DNA of 64,000 bases from Erpobdella octoculata (taxonomy: Eukaryota > Annelida > Clitellata > Hirudinida > Erpobdellidae), in assembly GCA_963978895.1 (NCBI GenBank), contig OZ022244.1, positions 21,644,492-21,708,491 on the forward strand. Direction: 5' to 3'. The notes under the pieces are model-generated. The model was given only the letters and a program-made list of their open reading frames with translations. It had not been told where the DNA came from and ran no database searches. Every line of letters begins with the position of its first letter. Positions within the stretch are counted from its first letter, which is position 1. The position numbers and the translations under genes were made by a program. Positions 32,997 through 45,193 of this stretch are shown one piece after another.

Positions 32997-33477
32997 TTTG
33001 AAGATCACAGTTCAGTTTACATTGAGCAAGATTGCAATAATTTTCACTGTAAAGACATAGACAGCTTCAGTATTTTTTAAACTTAAACTATTATTTATCT
33101 ATCTAATTAAAGTAATAAAATATATGTGTATTTATAAAAACAAGTCTCGAGTTTTGTGGGAATGTTTACCTCACGTGGAATATTATGGTTTTGAAAGTGA
33201 ATGATTTATTTTTACATTATGTCTGCAAATTTCTTGCTTTAAAACTTAAAAAACCTGGTTTTGTAATCAAGTTTTTCTGGTGTTCGATAGGTCATGCGTG
33301 GTTGTAATTTTATTCCATTGATATTTTTTTTATTACAATAAATTAATTTTATAAAAGATTAAATGTCGAAAAAGTTTAAGAAGTAACTGCATTTAATTCA
33401 TTGTGATTTTTTTTATATATTTTACTACTTATTTTTTCAATAAAATGATTGGATAGAAAACGCTAAAACAATAAATA

Positions 33478-34761
33478 TTATTTAAGTTGTCCTTTCAACT
33501 CGTTCAGAGTCGTCTCGAGGAGTTGAACTTTTGTGAGTTCTTGGGCTTGTTTTTCCCTCCACTTATCTATTTTATTGTGATACTGCTTCTTGTGCTCCTC
33601 TAATAACTGAATCCTGTTTCGATACAATTAAAATGTCTGCACCATCATCGCTCATCATTGGCTAAATAAAAACATGTGGTTTACCTGCTTTCCATATCAA
33701 TTATAGTTTTTCTGATGTTTTCCTGCTCTTTTGTGATATTCTCTATTTGCAGTTCTTCCTTTTTAGTGGCTTCTTGAAGTTTCTTTACATTTTCGAGCAG
33801 GTCTAGTTTGCCACTTTCGAGCGCTTCGTATCTCATAGAAAGGTTTTCTCTTAATTCATTTGCTTCGTGGCTGTTGTTCAGGAAGTCGTGGACATGTTTG
33901 CCTTTAAAAATTTTATATTTTTTATTAGCTTAGGCATCAATTATCATTATTATTATTTGAAAACTTATATAGCGCAATTAATAATATAAATGTGTAAATA
34001 CTAGAAAATTTATTTATTGCATCACATTTCCAAGGCATGTTAGCCCCATGCGTATTATTGAACATTGCACTCAAAATAATTTTATGTATACTAGGTGGTG
34101 GTGGGAGTTTACTGAGAAAATATATTTGTTGAGCACTTGATTTGTTTTTATTTATTTCTCAGCTAAAAGCCTTTGAAGTTTTGTTTCCCTATGTAATTGC
34201 CTAGTATACACTAATTGCTGTGGCTCCTGGGAGTTTGCAACACGTGCTCAACTGGCTTAATGCCCAACATTCAGGCAAGCGGTTGCGGATCCAGGAATTC
34301 CTGGTGGGGGGTGCAGTTACGCCAATTCCAATTTTTTTCAGAAGACTTTCAAACTTTTGCCTCCCAAAAACCTGATGATTGCGGGGTGGGTAGTCGTAGG
34401 TACTTTTCCAAAAATATTTCGAAGATACTTTCGCCCAACAAATCTATCCCCCGACCCCTGGATCCGTCCCTGCAGGCAAGCGCCCCCAGTTAGAGTAAAG
34501 AAAACATTGTTTTGCTGTATCTTTAGTGTATCGCGGGAATAAGTATTTGTATAACCACAACTCACCTGGCAGCCTAGTAGTTCGAGCAGCTGTATAGTTA
34601 TTTGAGCCTTCGATAGCGACCTCTCTAAGCTGTTGTAATTCAAACAAAGTTTTTTTTTATTTAATCTGCTTTAAGAGATTCACAAAACTTTTATCCTTTG
34701 AATCGTCACATACCCTGTTGTTATTGACACCCCCGCTTCTTGGACGCCGATTCCGGAACAT
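33478..34761 (-). CDS. Small coiled-coil protein, 154 residues
   Basis: Four-exon minus-strand model, all phases consistent: 34714-34761, 34566-34629, 33685-33901, 33478-33613. It opens MFRNRRPRSGGVNNNR (basic, Gly/Arg/Asn rich), then REVAIEGSNNYTAARTTRLPG. From about residue 45 to the end it is a Lys/Glu/Leu/Gln-rich coiled coil (LRENLSMRYEALESGKLDLL, KQAQELTKVQLLETTLNEL). I do not recognise the family; length and composition fit small cilia, centrosome or trafficking coiled-coil proteins, but that is inference. It converges on the RETREG-like gene with about 930 bp between stops. A hAT MITE sits in its second intron. Confidence 0.65.
34281..34473. mobile_element. hAT MITE, 193 bp
   Basis: Flanked by AGGCAAGC at 34273-34280 and 34474-34481 (8 bp). 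The termini GGTTGCGGATCCAGG and CCTGGATCCGTCCCTGC are inverted repeats with small indels. It lies in an intron of the coiled-coil gene. Confidence 0.75.
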
Positions 34762-35199
34762 TTTTCACACAAAATAGTTTCTATGACAACAGACACTGGC
34801 TGGCTAATTTTGATCATCAACGCTTTTATTCAAATTGGCTTATCGTGGGAAAATTTAATTTCTATAAGCCTTTTTTATCCTGAAAAAGGAATTGTTTTGT
34901 AAGTTCATATGTGCTTGCCAATTCACATTACACACATACACCACGTACAGAGCAAACCAAATGAAATTGAAAGCATCTGTTGCCAATTTCATGGGCGTAA
35001 ACAGACTAGGTACACAGAAACATTTGGGGGAAAAAGAAACCAAAATGTAGAAAGAAGAAAGCTGTCCTATAAGTCTAATTAAACATGGGTTTCTATCTTT
35101 AATTGTCTTATCCCTATTCATTATAATTATCGTCATTATTATTTATAAATTTCTTTCGGCCTATGCGTTTTTTCAAAGGCTTAAATAAAGTGTCTCTCT
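34762..35199. other. Noncoding, no gene seen
   Basis: Upstream region of the coiled-coil gene. No promoter motif recognised. Confidence 0.4.
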
Positions 35200-35582
35200 G
35201 TCTTAAACCTAATCCTAATAAGTTTGAATTAATCTACTTCAACACAACAAGTCTTCTAAATCTCTAACTTTGCTTCCTTTGGTTTTGCTACCTTACTTCT
35301 CTTTCTATTTCTCCTTCTCCTCTAATTCGTAGTTTAGGTTTTCTCTTTAACTCCTCAAATATTTTCTGTTACTAAATCTTGCTATGTCCATATTTATCGT
35401 ATTAAGCAACTTCTTCCGCTTCTGGATGATCCTTCTCTACAACTTCTAGTAGGTATCTTCTCTCATTCTGTCTCGAATTGACTACTGCGCAATGCTCTCT
35501 ATTATGATCTCTCTGACACTACCCTTACCCTTCATCCTCTTTCTAAAGTCTTCAATTTTGCGGCACTCTTAGGCTCCTCCAG
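35200..35582 (+). pseudogene. Degraded LINE tail
   Basis: Broken frames include a stretch reading LILSRIDYCAMLS near 35458-35505 and LSKVFNFAALLGSS near 35540, matching the ILSRIDYCNAL and LQRVQNAAARL landmarks of CR1/L2-like LINE proteins. It is the target of the outer hAT insertion at 35583. Confidence 0.45.
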
Positions 35583-35610
35583 CATAGGCACAGCCAAGGG
35601 GGCCTGGGTC

Positions 35611-37038
35611 CAGTGGCGTAGCTAGGGGGGGAGCAGCCGCTCCCCCTGAGACCATTTTCCAAAAAGTGGGGCCTTTCTGGCCTTCTCAAGAATTAAAATA
35701 AATATTTTATTAAATTTAGGGCTGTCAAAAATCTGTTAAAATCCCAACCGGGTATGTTGATTAATTATCAGCAAATAAGCAGTAACAGATTTTCTATCAT
35801 ACATGACTGTATTGTGTGACTCTACAGTCTTGTGTTACTCAACAGCAATCTCAGATCAGATGCTGATGTCATGCTAAACAGTTGGCTGAGGCAAAGGGTA
35901 TTCTTGTAACAATTGATACGTATTAATTCTTAGTTCTTCTAATATTCTGGAAAAAAGTGTTAGAGAAGGCTTTCAGTTTATCCACATATTTACAGAAAAG
36001 CAGTATTGATTTGGTAACAGCTTCTCATTTGATTCAACTATTTGAAAACGATATGAAAAACATGAGAGATGAATTTGAATCTGAATTTGAACGTCTTGAG
36101 AATGAAGCAGCTGAACTTGCTGAAAAATGTGATATTACAACGGAGTATAAGCAACAAAGAATTCGGAAAAGAAAGAGATTCCACGAAGAAATTTCAGAGG
36201 ATGATGTAATATCTGATGCCCGAAAAAAATTCATAGTTGAAACCTACATAGTATCACTCGATTGCATTATAAATAGCATAACTAAAAGATTTGAACATTT
36301 TCAAAATGTTGCTTCCAAATTTAGTTGTTTAGATCCGAAGCATTTTAGCAATGACGATAATGTGACAAGATTAGAATCTTTAGCAGACATGTACTCAGAT
36401 GTCATCGAAAGTTGAGATGAAATTGTGCAAGAGATTTTTTCATTTAAAGACATGTACAAGGAAATATTAGGTATAATCAAGAAGGAAAAAAATTCTAGTG
36501 TCGAAGAAATGACCATCAACAATGTGCTCAAATTCATGATCGCCAATGACATGTGCTCCATTTTTCCTGGCCTTTTTACAATGTACCGTATTTTTCTGAC
36601 CTTGCCAATAAACAGCGCTGGTGCGGAACGTTCCTTCAGCCGACTGAAACTCATAAAATCGTACGTGCGTTCTACAATTGGTGAGGACAGGTTGTCAGGT
36701 TTAGCCTTGATTACGATCGAAAGACAGTTTGCTAGTGAAGTGGATTATAACGAAGTAATCGATAACTTTGCAAGAATGAAGCCCAGACGAAAAAAACTGT
36801 TGTAATTAGTTTACACTGAGTAAGTATATAATCTGTATAATATACTATAATTGTTACTAAACAATACATAATATTGTTTTTCTACCTTTTGGGTGTTCCA
36901 GTATTTCTCTTTGAAATACGAAAATAAATACGTATGTAATAAATGCAATGTATTTAATTGAAATTCTTTATTTTGGTAAGTGGGCCTTTTATATGTGCTC
37001 ACCGCTCCCCCTGGTGCTAAAACCTGGCTACGCCACTG
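35611..37038 (+). mobile_element. Inner hAT element, 1428 bp, perfect 8-bp target duplication
   Basis: CAGTGGCGTAGCTAG at the left and CTGGCTACGCCACTG at the right are hAT inverted repeats. CCTGGGTC flanks it at 35603-35610 and 37039-37046. It carries a C-terminal transposase remnant (35957-36805). Confidence 0.92.
35957..36805 (+). pseudogene. hAT transposase C-terminal half, one in-frame stop
   Basis: A single frame of about 282 codons broken only by TGA at 36413-36415. The first part contains an acidic/basic stretch (KQQRIRKRKRFHEEISEDD) and FEHFQNVASKFSCLDPKHF. The second ends in the hAT dimerisation domain: FLTLPINSAGAERSFSRLKL, SYVRSTIGEDRLSGLALITI, then a short tail. This type resembles transposases related to zinc-finger MYM-type protein 1. 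The N-terminal zinc finger and first catalytic region are missing, so it is not an active transposase. Because it sits in an element with a perfect target duplication, insertion is probably fairly recent. Confidence 0.85.
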
Positions 37039-37229
37039 CCTGGGTCCCCCTATGTTGCCTATCCGACCCGACCTATTTTTGTTTTTTATTTTATGACCCG
37101 ACCCGACCCACTTGTTTTGAACATGGCCGGACCAATTTGCCACAAATGAGCGCGTCTGCATTCGGATTTAACATCAGCTTCCAAGGTTTCTTGACCAAGG
37201 ATCCTCATTGAACTAGGGAGAGGAGACAC

Positions 37230-37581
37230 TTAAGTATTACGCCTACGCCTGCCACCTTGGTCACATATCTGCTGTTCGTGGTGAATACTTCCGTTGGAAA
37301 GCCAAATGGTCGAATGTTTGATTGGTAGAGTGGCCACATACCGCAGTTGATGTTTTGAAACATTGTCAAGATTCCATCTACCCGCAGATAACTTCACCAC
37401 GTTGCCCCTTTCTTCCGCGACAGCCGAGAGTTCCTTCTCAACTATGCGCAGACTCAAATCTTATCTACACACCACAATGGGACAGACAAGGCTGGATGGG
37501 CTTGCCCAGATGACCATCAATCGCGACTTTAACATTGATGAAGAAATCGTCATCTTTTTCGATGAAAAAAACGTCGGCTGA
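37230..37581 (+). pseudogene. hAT transposase C-terminal fragment (outer element)
   Basis: Two overlapping frames give YFRWKAKW and VEWPHTAVDVLKHCQDSIYP, then ATAESSFSTMRRLKSYLHTT and MGQTRLDGLAQMTINRDFNI. This is the dimerisation domain of a different, ZBED5-like hAT lineage. It is frameshifted between the pieces. Confidence 0.75.
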
Positions 37582-38009
37582 ATTTCATATTGTAATTTAC
37601 TGTTCCAAATTAAATGTCTTATGGTTTTTTTATTACTAATTATTGCTTAAACTGACGTTAAACTCATAATTAATCGGTTTCTTCCTACCGGGCCCCCCAC
37701 CCGAAAAAATTTCTGGCTGCGCCCCTGCTCTCCAGGACTTCATAGATGCGAGTAGTCAAACTAAGCCACAGCAATGCGTAACCGGGTACAGCCAGTTTGT
37801 AATATTTGATTTTAAGTAAAATCCCTGTTTGCAATTTTTGCAGCTAATATAAATAAAAAACCAGCATTGTTTTTGTAATCTATGCGACATGTAAATGTAG
37901 AACATTAGGGCGCTAATTCGTATTGTTAATTCCCATTGATATATACCAATATATATAGAGTATATATCAATGGTTGTTCCCGTCACTTGTGATCAAAGCA
38001 TTTTACAGG

Positions 38010-38152
38010 GTTTTTCTAATTACTTTATAAAATCTGAAAGTCCTACTGAGTCTTTCAGTGACATTTTGGTTATTGCTAATTATATTAAAAGGTTGGAGAA
38101 ATTGACCAGCCAAGACAACTTAAAAAACTCCCTTCTACGTTTGCAAAAGTGA
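38010..38152 (+). CDS. Possible terminal exon, unknown protein
   Basis: After a plausible acceptor (ATTTTACAG at 38009) a frame reads GFSNYFIKSESPTESFSDIL, then VIANYIKRLEKLTSQDNL up to a TGA at 38150-38152. AATAAA follows near 38231. Upstream exons were not identified and no family is recognised, so this may be spurious. Confidence 0.25.
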
Positions 38153-39007
38153 AAAGAAAACTTTTGAATAGCAAATAATTAGATCACATGTAAATAGAAG
38201 AAACAACATTAAAATGATAGAATGTGGAAAATAAAGCTGATTTGTAGTGCACAATTTGATGGTCAGCAAGCTTAGAAACACATTTTTACAGCATGGAGCC
38301 ATCATTATAACGTCAAGAGCACAAACAATTTAATGTCAGAATTTGAAGTCCACTGTATGCAATATTATTTTTTAAAGACAACCTGTTGTGATTAACTATG
38401 TATTATATCAAATTGACTTAAATGCCACAATGCACCATAACATAAGCAAAGCCTGCCACTTTTTTCTTTAATTTTAGTAAAATTTTCCCATTAACAATTA
38501 GCTGAATTCAATAATTACAATCTACGATCAAATCAGCTTTGCGATGAACCCTTCGTTTTTAAATCAACTTCATAGACTGAACACAAAACCATTTATTGGA
38601 ACAACAAAACATCTTATAGAATATTTTCTGGAATGATGCAAGGTTAAACTAGAAATCAATAAGCACAAGAATACTTTTTAATCGCGCCGTGCAGACGAAT
38701 AAATGTCAAACAAAGAAAAAAACGATCAAACAAACAAGCTGTTTTGCACTTGCAGGCATGTGTGAGCAGGAAATTATTATTTTCAATTAGGAATTCTACA
38801 ACCCAAACTAATTAAACTCACAAAAGAGATTTATCTTGAGTAATAAGAATAAATTTATGAATTTATAAAGGCACTAGATTAACCAAATCACAAAATGTTG
38901 CTCAGAGTTTTGATCTTTTTAAACAAATGACATAAGAAAGATTTTTGTATGTCAACAAATCAACTGCAGATAGCTGTCTAGGTCAATGGTGAAATGTCAT
39001 TATAGCA
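38153..39007. other. Intergenic / 3-prime flank, no gene seen
   Basis: Contains a minus-strand AATAAA near 38590 that could end the CD164-like transcript. Otherwise unremarkable. Confidence 0.4.
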
Positions 39008-42000
39008 TTAAAAAGGCCTGTAAGGTACATCCCTATTCCTTTTCATTAAGAAAAACTTGAAACCCATGAATGCAATCAGGCAGAGGGCAAGGCCTAAGAT
39101 GATGCCGCCAAAGAAGGACCAGCCATCAAATCCTTTGCACATTGTCGGACCTGGCAAGAAGTAATAATCTTTATAGGAGTGAATCTTTATTGAGTGAACA
39201 ATAAAATTACAAAACAAAACCACTGCTAATCATCAAAATATAGTTTACACAAAACATTCTACCTTCTATTGCTAGTTCTTTGCCTCAATGGTAATACAAA
39301 CTTACACCCATTTCTCATAAATGCTATAATAGAACACCAATGGATTCACTGATTGTGGCTCGTCCAATCCAACAATGAAAGAAAGATTAATTAACCTGAA
39401 GGAGTTGTTGGACTTGATGAAGTAGATTCCGCAGGGGTAGTTGAAGAAGCTGTATTATTTGTTACAGGACTGAGTGTGGTAGTGTTGGTGGGACTGACTG
39501 TAGTATTGGGATCGGATGTTGAAGTATTGGGACTGAATGTAGCAGTACTGGGACTGAATGTAGCAGTACTGGGACTGAATGTGGTAGCATTGGGACTGAA
39601 TGTGGTAGTATTGAGACTGGGTGTGGTAGTATCGAGACTGAATAGAGCAGTTGTAGTCTCGGTTGTATCATTATCCCCAGTAACTTTAGGTGGGATAGTA
39701 GCATCAGGGAGGAATGTTGAACTAAGTTCAGGCACATAACCAGATGTAGTAATAGAAGCATTGTTACCTGATAATTGATAAGGATATAAAACATCAAAAT
39801 AAAATAAACAATTTTATTTCCAAAAATGGTCAATAATTCATAAATATTTCAAATTTACTTATGATATATATCAACCCCAAATTAAAGTCAGTGTAAGATG
39901 AAGATGGTTCATCTTACGTATTTGCGTGATATTTGTTTATTATTTTATTATGTGTGCATTTTATAATGATTGGATATGTTGAAACAATAGTCATATATGT
40001 ATGTATATATGTATGTATGTATATGTATGTATATATGTATATTTGTGCTTTTGTGACATTGTGTGTGCGTATACTTTTTTTTATCATTAATATATATATG
40101 TATATATATGTATGTATATATATGAATGAATGCGTATGTGTATGTGCATATATATGTATATATGTATGTATATATATATATAAATATATATAATTATTTG
40201 TCTGAATATATATATATATGTGTGTATGGACGTGTGGGTATATGTATATATATATATATGTGTATATATATATATGTATATATATATATAATTGTTATTG
40301 GTCTTTTTCCTTTTTGGGGTCTTCGTTAAAAAAGTAAGGTGGTTTTGGGAAGAGAAATTGGAATTATCAAAAGATTTGTTAGAACCGTGCGAAATTCTAC
40401 AAAGTGAGATAATTCAGTTTTGAGTCAAGTAAAAGATTATATTCAACGAAGAATAATAAAGTTAAAATAAATTCGAGAAATATTGTGTTATAAATAACTT
40501 CGACTTTAACGTTACGAATCGCTAGAAAGCATATTCCTCTACGTTTACAGTCAGTTATGGCTGATTAGCAAGAAATTTGAGTTCAATATCATGACAGCAA
40601 TCTTTTGGCTATTTAACATGAAAATTCACATGGTCTAAATAGTTATAGATTGCTGAGTATTGATTACGTTTCTGTTTTTGACCCAACTTTTCTAATTTAA
40701 AACTATAATTTAAGAATTTCAATAGGTTTCTTTGAAGCACCAATAACATAACATGTGGCATTAAGACTGAAAACATGACATTCCAAAAAGAGATTACATT
40801 GTAGTGTCTTCAGATGACATTGTAATCTCTTTAGTACAAGTACATATTATTTGTACAGCTCGGGTTTTTTGTGGCTGAAAAATTTATCGTTTTTACGTTA
40901 ATGTTTATGATTCACTGGTTCTGATCAACTTATTTGATAGAGCAGCTCAATTTATACATTGTTCTTAGTCCATTTTTTAAAACTTGTTACTAAGAAGACA
41001 GCTTAATAAAACACTTAGGCCAGCTGGTGAGGAAAATAAACTCGAAAACTAAACAACGTAGAGAGTTCAAGTTTTTTGCATTAGATTTGTGCTAAAAAGT
41101 TATTTTAGAGGCAATTTGTTTTATTTCTCTCAGCTGCAATTTGTTTCGAAGGTGGAAATTTCCACTGACGAAAAACATTTTGCCTCTTTAGGGTGATTAA
41201 TAATGAATTGAAAATATAGGTATTATTAGTCAATTAAATTAAAAAATTTATATAATTTCCTGTAATTCCCCTAATTATTTTTTTTTCTATAACAGAAGTT
41301 TAGTATTATTAATGTTTTTTGTGTGCAATAGAAAACCATAGAATCTATTGAAAGTGCCAATAACACAAATGGTTATTGACATTGCATTGCAAAACTCTTC
41401 ATAAACAAATGAAAAAGTTTAATAAATAGAAACTATGTTAATTTTTATTTCCAATAAAATTGAATAATTTGCAATAATTAAGGAGAGTTTGGGAAGGTTC
41501 ATAATGTGATAAAAAATATTCAGCTGTAGAAGTAGTACCATTACGAAACTGACTAATTAGTAAATTAGTGAATAAAAAAACACAGCTGCAAAACAAATAT
41601 TAAACTACTGACCCAGGACGCTTTGCTAGGAAATTACCGTGAATGATTACTAGGAATTTCCCATAAATACCCTAATTAATTTAGTATTATTAATGCATTT
41701 TGTGTGATAACACAACTGGTGATTGTCAATGCATTGCCAAAACTCCTCATAAACAACTGAAAAAGTTTGGTAAACATTCACACAAGCGACAGCTCTCTTT
41801 AAACTCACTGAAATAGTACCGTTCGAGGCACTCTTTACATTGCAGTTGTGAGTGATAAGGCGTGCTGACGATAAAAATAAAATGAATTAAAAAACTAAAA
41901 ATTAGTTTCTATCATAAATTTATTTTAATAAAAAATTATCAATTATAAAAATACAAATTTTAACATCTCAAATTTTCCATTCAATGCATGGTGACTCAAA

Positions 42001-43064
42001 GCGGTTTGCATAATGTCATAAAACTAGCAAACATTTCAACAAAATTTAACTTTTTAAAATATATGAACATCTAAAACATTTAACTCTTCTTCATTTGTTC
42101 CATTTTAATGAAAAGTTATAATCACAGGAGCATGCTACGCGATTCCGACCCCCACACACCTACCACTTCTGATTTAAGCTCAACATTCAAGTTTTATTAT
42201 ACTTCAATTGAATTATAATATATTTTTTATTTAAACGATGTTTCCTTAAATTATTTGTATTCCTACACTAAGAGGACTGCTTAATATTCGCTTTCTATAT
42301 CCGCAAGTAAACAAGTTTACTTTTCATACTGTTTTAGCTGAGATTGTGTTACTCCGCCGATACTTAACTTAAAGGAAGCTGCGACTTGTGTGAAGATTTA
42401 CCAAAGTTTAATAAATAGAAACTATGTTAATTTTTAATAATAATAATAAAATTGAATATTTTGCAACAATGAAGGGGAGTTTGGGAAAGTTCATAACATG
42501 ACTACTGATTGTATTTTCAAAATATTCGGCTGTAGAAGTAGTATCATAATGAAACTGACTAATTAGTTAATAGTGAAAGAGAAAACGCAGCTGCAAAACA
42601 AATATTAAAAACGATTTTGGCATGCACTGTCAGTAGCACCGACCATGGAAAATAGAAACCTATGACTTTTCAAGCAAAAAAGATTATTCGTAAAAAAGAA
42701 ATTTGTGACCATATTTAGCTTAGCAAGGGCTTAGCTCCATCTAAAATTTAACATAACTTTTAATTTTAATAATCAATTAAATGTTAATTTATTCTCTGAC
42801 TGAAGACTGAACTGTTGTCTACAATTCCTAGTCCTAGAGTGACCAACTCAGTTACGCAATCATGACGGAAGATAGATTTAACGAAAGTTAAAGTAATGAA
42901 GAAAACATGCGCTGGTCTGACTGAACCTGAAACGCCAAGTCACCAACTAATTTTGGTGTGAGACGCCCTCTTCGATAACAAAATGAAAGTAGCAAATTAC
43001 CTTGTTGACCACTGCACCACAAAACATGAGATGCCAAAATTGAAATGAAAACTAACGAAAACAT
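39008..43064 (-). CDS. CD164-like sialomucin, 192 residues
   Basis: Three exons on the minus strand with consistent phase 1 junctions: 43001-43064, 39396-39767, 39008-39150. Exon 1 encodes a signal peptide ([19 protein letters not shown]). Exon 2 is a Ser/Thr/Pro-rich mucin domain with NxT sites and tandem 8-residue repeats ([12 protein letters not shown] type) from a 24-bp minisatellite. Exon 3 starts with [20 protein letters not shown], the juxtamembrane-plus-transmembrane signature of the CD164/MGC-24 family, and ends in a short basic tail with YRPF, a Tyr-based endosomal/lysosomal sorting signal in the family position. Length matches human CD164 (197). The role is likely a glycosylated endolysosomal or surface sialomucin. 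The 3.2-kb first intron holds microsatellites and duplicated noncoding blocks. Confidence 0.8.
39990..40290. repeat. TATG/TA microsatellite region
   Basis: Interrupted TATGTATA, TGTG and TATATA tracts in the CD164-like first intron. Tyr/Val/Cys-rich frames here are artefacts. Confidence 0.85.
40787..40832. repeat. Short hairpin
   Basis: AAAGAGATTACATTGT and ACATTGTAATCTCTTT are a 16-bp inverted pair with one mismatch, separated by about 14 bp. Confidence 0.6.
41311..42610. repeat. Duplicated noncoding blocks in CD164-like intron 1
   Basis: About 200 bp at 41411-41605 (TTTAATAAATAGAAACTATG through CAGCTGCAAAACAAATATTA) recurs at 42403-42610 with indels. A neighbouring block at 41311-41410 recurs at 41690-41775. 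A third block with GAGGACTGCTTAATATTCGC occurs at 42275 and 43143. All copies are in direct orientation. Confidence 0.7.
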
Positions 43065-43539
43065 TTTGATTCCCGAATGTAATTTATCACGTGCACATAA
43101 ACACGGCTAATAATTACGCCACAAAACCTCTTCAACCTTAACAAGAGGACTGCTTAATATTCGCGTTCTATATCCGCAAATAGGTTTTGGTGTGTTGTAA
43201 AGAGCCGTCAAAATTTTTAAGTGCAATTATTCAATTATTAATTAGCAAACAATTAAATTTTAATTAACATGAGACATTATTTTTTATAATTTGATAATGG
43301 CCTTTTTGAGTTAAAATTACAGACCGCATCTTTAAATTTTTGTTGAAGGCCACTGAGTGTTATAATCAGTTATAATTCAATCTAATTCACTTTAAAGTTT
43401 GCCCCAACAAATCTTTCAAAATTTGTTCAAACGCATAAGGAAGTCCAGACTTAAGTTTGACTTAACAGTTGGCGACTTAGTTGAAATTTCCATAAAAGAA
43501 AAAGATAACTGAAGCGGTTGCGTCTGAAAAGCAGACTAC

Positions 43540-44500
43540 AGAGCAACAATCATTTGTGGATCCAGAGGAGGCAGTGATCATGGAAACCATCTGGCTTTCG
43601 TTGAGTTTTCTCCATGCGCTGTCTCAGCAACTTCATTCAGAGTAACGATTGTATATAGCATGGTAATTATCTATCATCTTCTGTAGAGCTGTTGCACTTT
43701 GTGGAGCAGGAGCAAATAGTTTTTAGCTGAAAAAAAACTTGATCCAAACTAAGTTGAATTTTCCATCTCCTCATTCTCATTGAGTTCTACCAGCATGTTG
43801 CTCAAAATTGTTTTACGCACTCGGGATTCTTTGAAGAAAACAGCACACTTTTGGGTATATTGTAGACTATTGTAGAGTGTCTTAAGAAAGAGAATTCTTG
43901 CGTTGCCAGATTCACGCAGTGGTTGCTGCAGTGATCGAAAGTCGCCCGCGGTTCCTTTTCAAGAAAGCCAGCCTGTTCACCTGAAAAGGTTTCCTTCATA
44001 TTACTCATATTAGCGGTTCCATCATAGCGCTGTCCTTGGAGTCCCAACAAAAACAGATTGAAACGCAGTAAAATATCCTCAATAAATCAAACCGTCATTG
44101 CCACAGAGGAAGATGGAGCAGCGTAGATCCCTAGAAATATTTTTTCAGGTATTACATTGTCATTTACAAACCTGGTGCAAATGGACAACTGATCCGTTTT
44201 TGGTGGTATCAGTTGTACCATCACCAATTAAGGCGTAGTAGCCATATTTCGACAATTTATCTCATTCAAGAAATTACGCTGCAATTGATCAGCCATGAGA
44301 GATAACATCTCATTTTGAATTTCTGGATGGCTAATAAGTTTGGATCGACGCAGCCTTTAGCTAAGGCGTTGTCATATTCAGATCGAAGCTTAAGTAATTG
44401 CATGAAGTTTGAAGTTTTTGGTCTCATTCTCCATGAGCACATCTTGTTATACTACATCATCATCATCACAAGATTATATTAAAAAACTGCTGAACTGGAG
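43540..44500 (-). pseudogene. hAT transposase relic (DUF4371-type)
   Basis: On the minus strand, pieces read YYALIGDGTTDTT and TDQLSICTRFVND near 44150-44240, then LGLQGQRYDGTANMSNM, FLEKEPRATFDHCSNHCVNL at 43900-44050. These match the central hAT region (GQGYDGA-NMSG and HC--H-LNL). It contains stops and frameshifts. No terminal repeats were identified. Confidence 0.7.
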
Positions 44501-44547
44501 TCGCGAATTTTATGGCCTAAAGTAAAAAAACCATGACATTGTAAAAG

Positions 44548-44575
44548 TGGGGGACAAATACATTGTTGTCCCCCA
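44548..44575. repeat. Short perfect hairpin
   Basis: TGGGGGACAA and TTGTCCCCCA are a perfect 10-bp inverted pair with an 8-bp loop, between the hAT relic and the LINE tail. Confidence 0.6.
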
Positions 44576-44659
44576 ACTCAACAATATTATTATTTTTTAT
44601 TATACAGGTTTTTTATATAGCGCTTTTTTACAAAATAAAAGTCACAAAAGCGCACTGCA

Positions 44660-45193
44660 CAATTAAGTGGAAGAAAACAAATATGTCTTGAGCCGTTCAC
44701 GAAAGACACTAAAAGGCATCGTTGGATCCTTCAGAGCGGGGGGAAGGCTATTCCAGGCCACAGGACCAGCCACAGAAAAACCACGCCTGCCAATCGTCAC
44801 AGTCTCCGTCTGAAGGACAAGTAGATCGCCGGCCGCCGCCGATCGAAGATGAGACCGACCAAAGAGCTGAGAGACCGGAACACATAGCTCCTGAAGATAA
44901 ACAGGAGCCATTCCATGGAGGCACTTATAAACCATAGAGCATAGTTTAAAACGGATTCTCTCCGGAAAGGGAAGCCAATGAAGCCGCGTCCGCATCAGAC
45001 CCGAAACGCTGGCCCAGCCAGGCAATCGCAGCACGAGACGAGCAGCAGCCCGAAGAACAGATTGAAGCCTGTTGATTTGGAACAGCGGTAGACCGGCCAG
45101 GACCCCGTTGCAATAGTGGAGGAAACATGTCCCCCTGTCCCCCCCGGTTGCGACGCATATTCTCTTAAAAGTTAAAAAGAAAGTGAAGTTCAT
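44660..45193 (-). pseudogene. LINE reverse-transcriptase C-terminal tail (CR1/L2-like), minus strand
   Basis: An open frame reads YCNGVLAGLPLFQINRLQSV, RAAARLVLRLPGWASVSGLM, LHWLPFPERIRFKLCSMVYK and GFSVAGPVAWNSLPPALKD. This is the conserved domain after the polymerase in CR1/L2-type LINEs. It is much more GC-rich than its surroundings and open for about 165 codons, so it is a fairly young 5-prime-truncated copy, distinct from the one at 14860-15520. Confidence 0.88.

Larger units (their letters stand above)
35583..37727 (+). mobile_element. Outer hAT element, interrupted by an inner hAT
   Basis: Termini CATAGGCACAGCCAAG and CTGGCTGCGCCCCTG are imperfect inverted repeats of the CAGGGGCGCAGCCAG hAT type. 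The flanking octamers TCCTCCAG and CTCTCCAG match at 6 of 8 positions. Outside the inner element it keeps only the C-terminal part of its transposase (37230-37581). Confidence 0.65.

Noticed and set aside
36811..37211. Small proteins on either strand at the junction of the two hAT elements
   Set aside because: Composite of element termini and flanks, with no conserved motif.
39933..40329. Cys/Tyr/Val-rich small proteins
   Set aside because: Translations of TATG/TGTG microsatellites.
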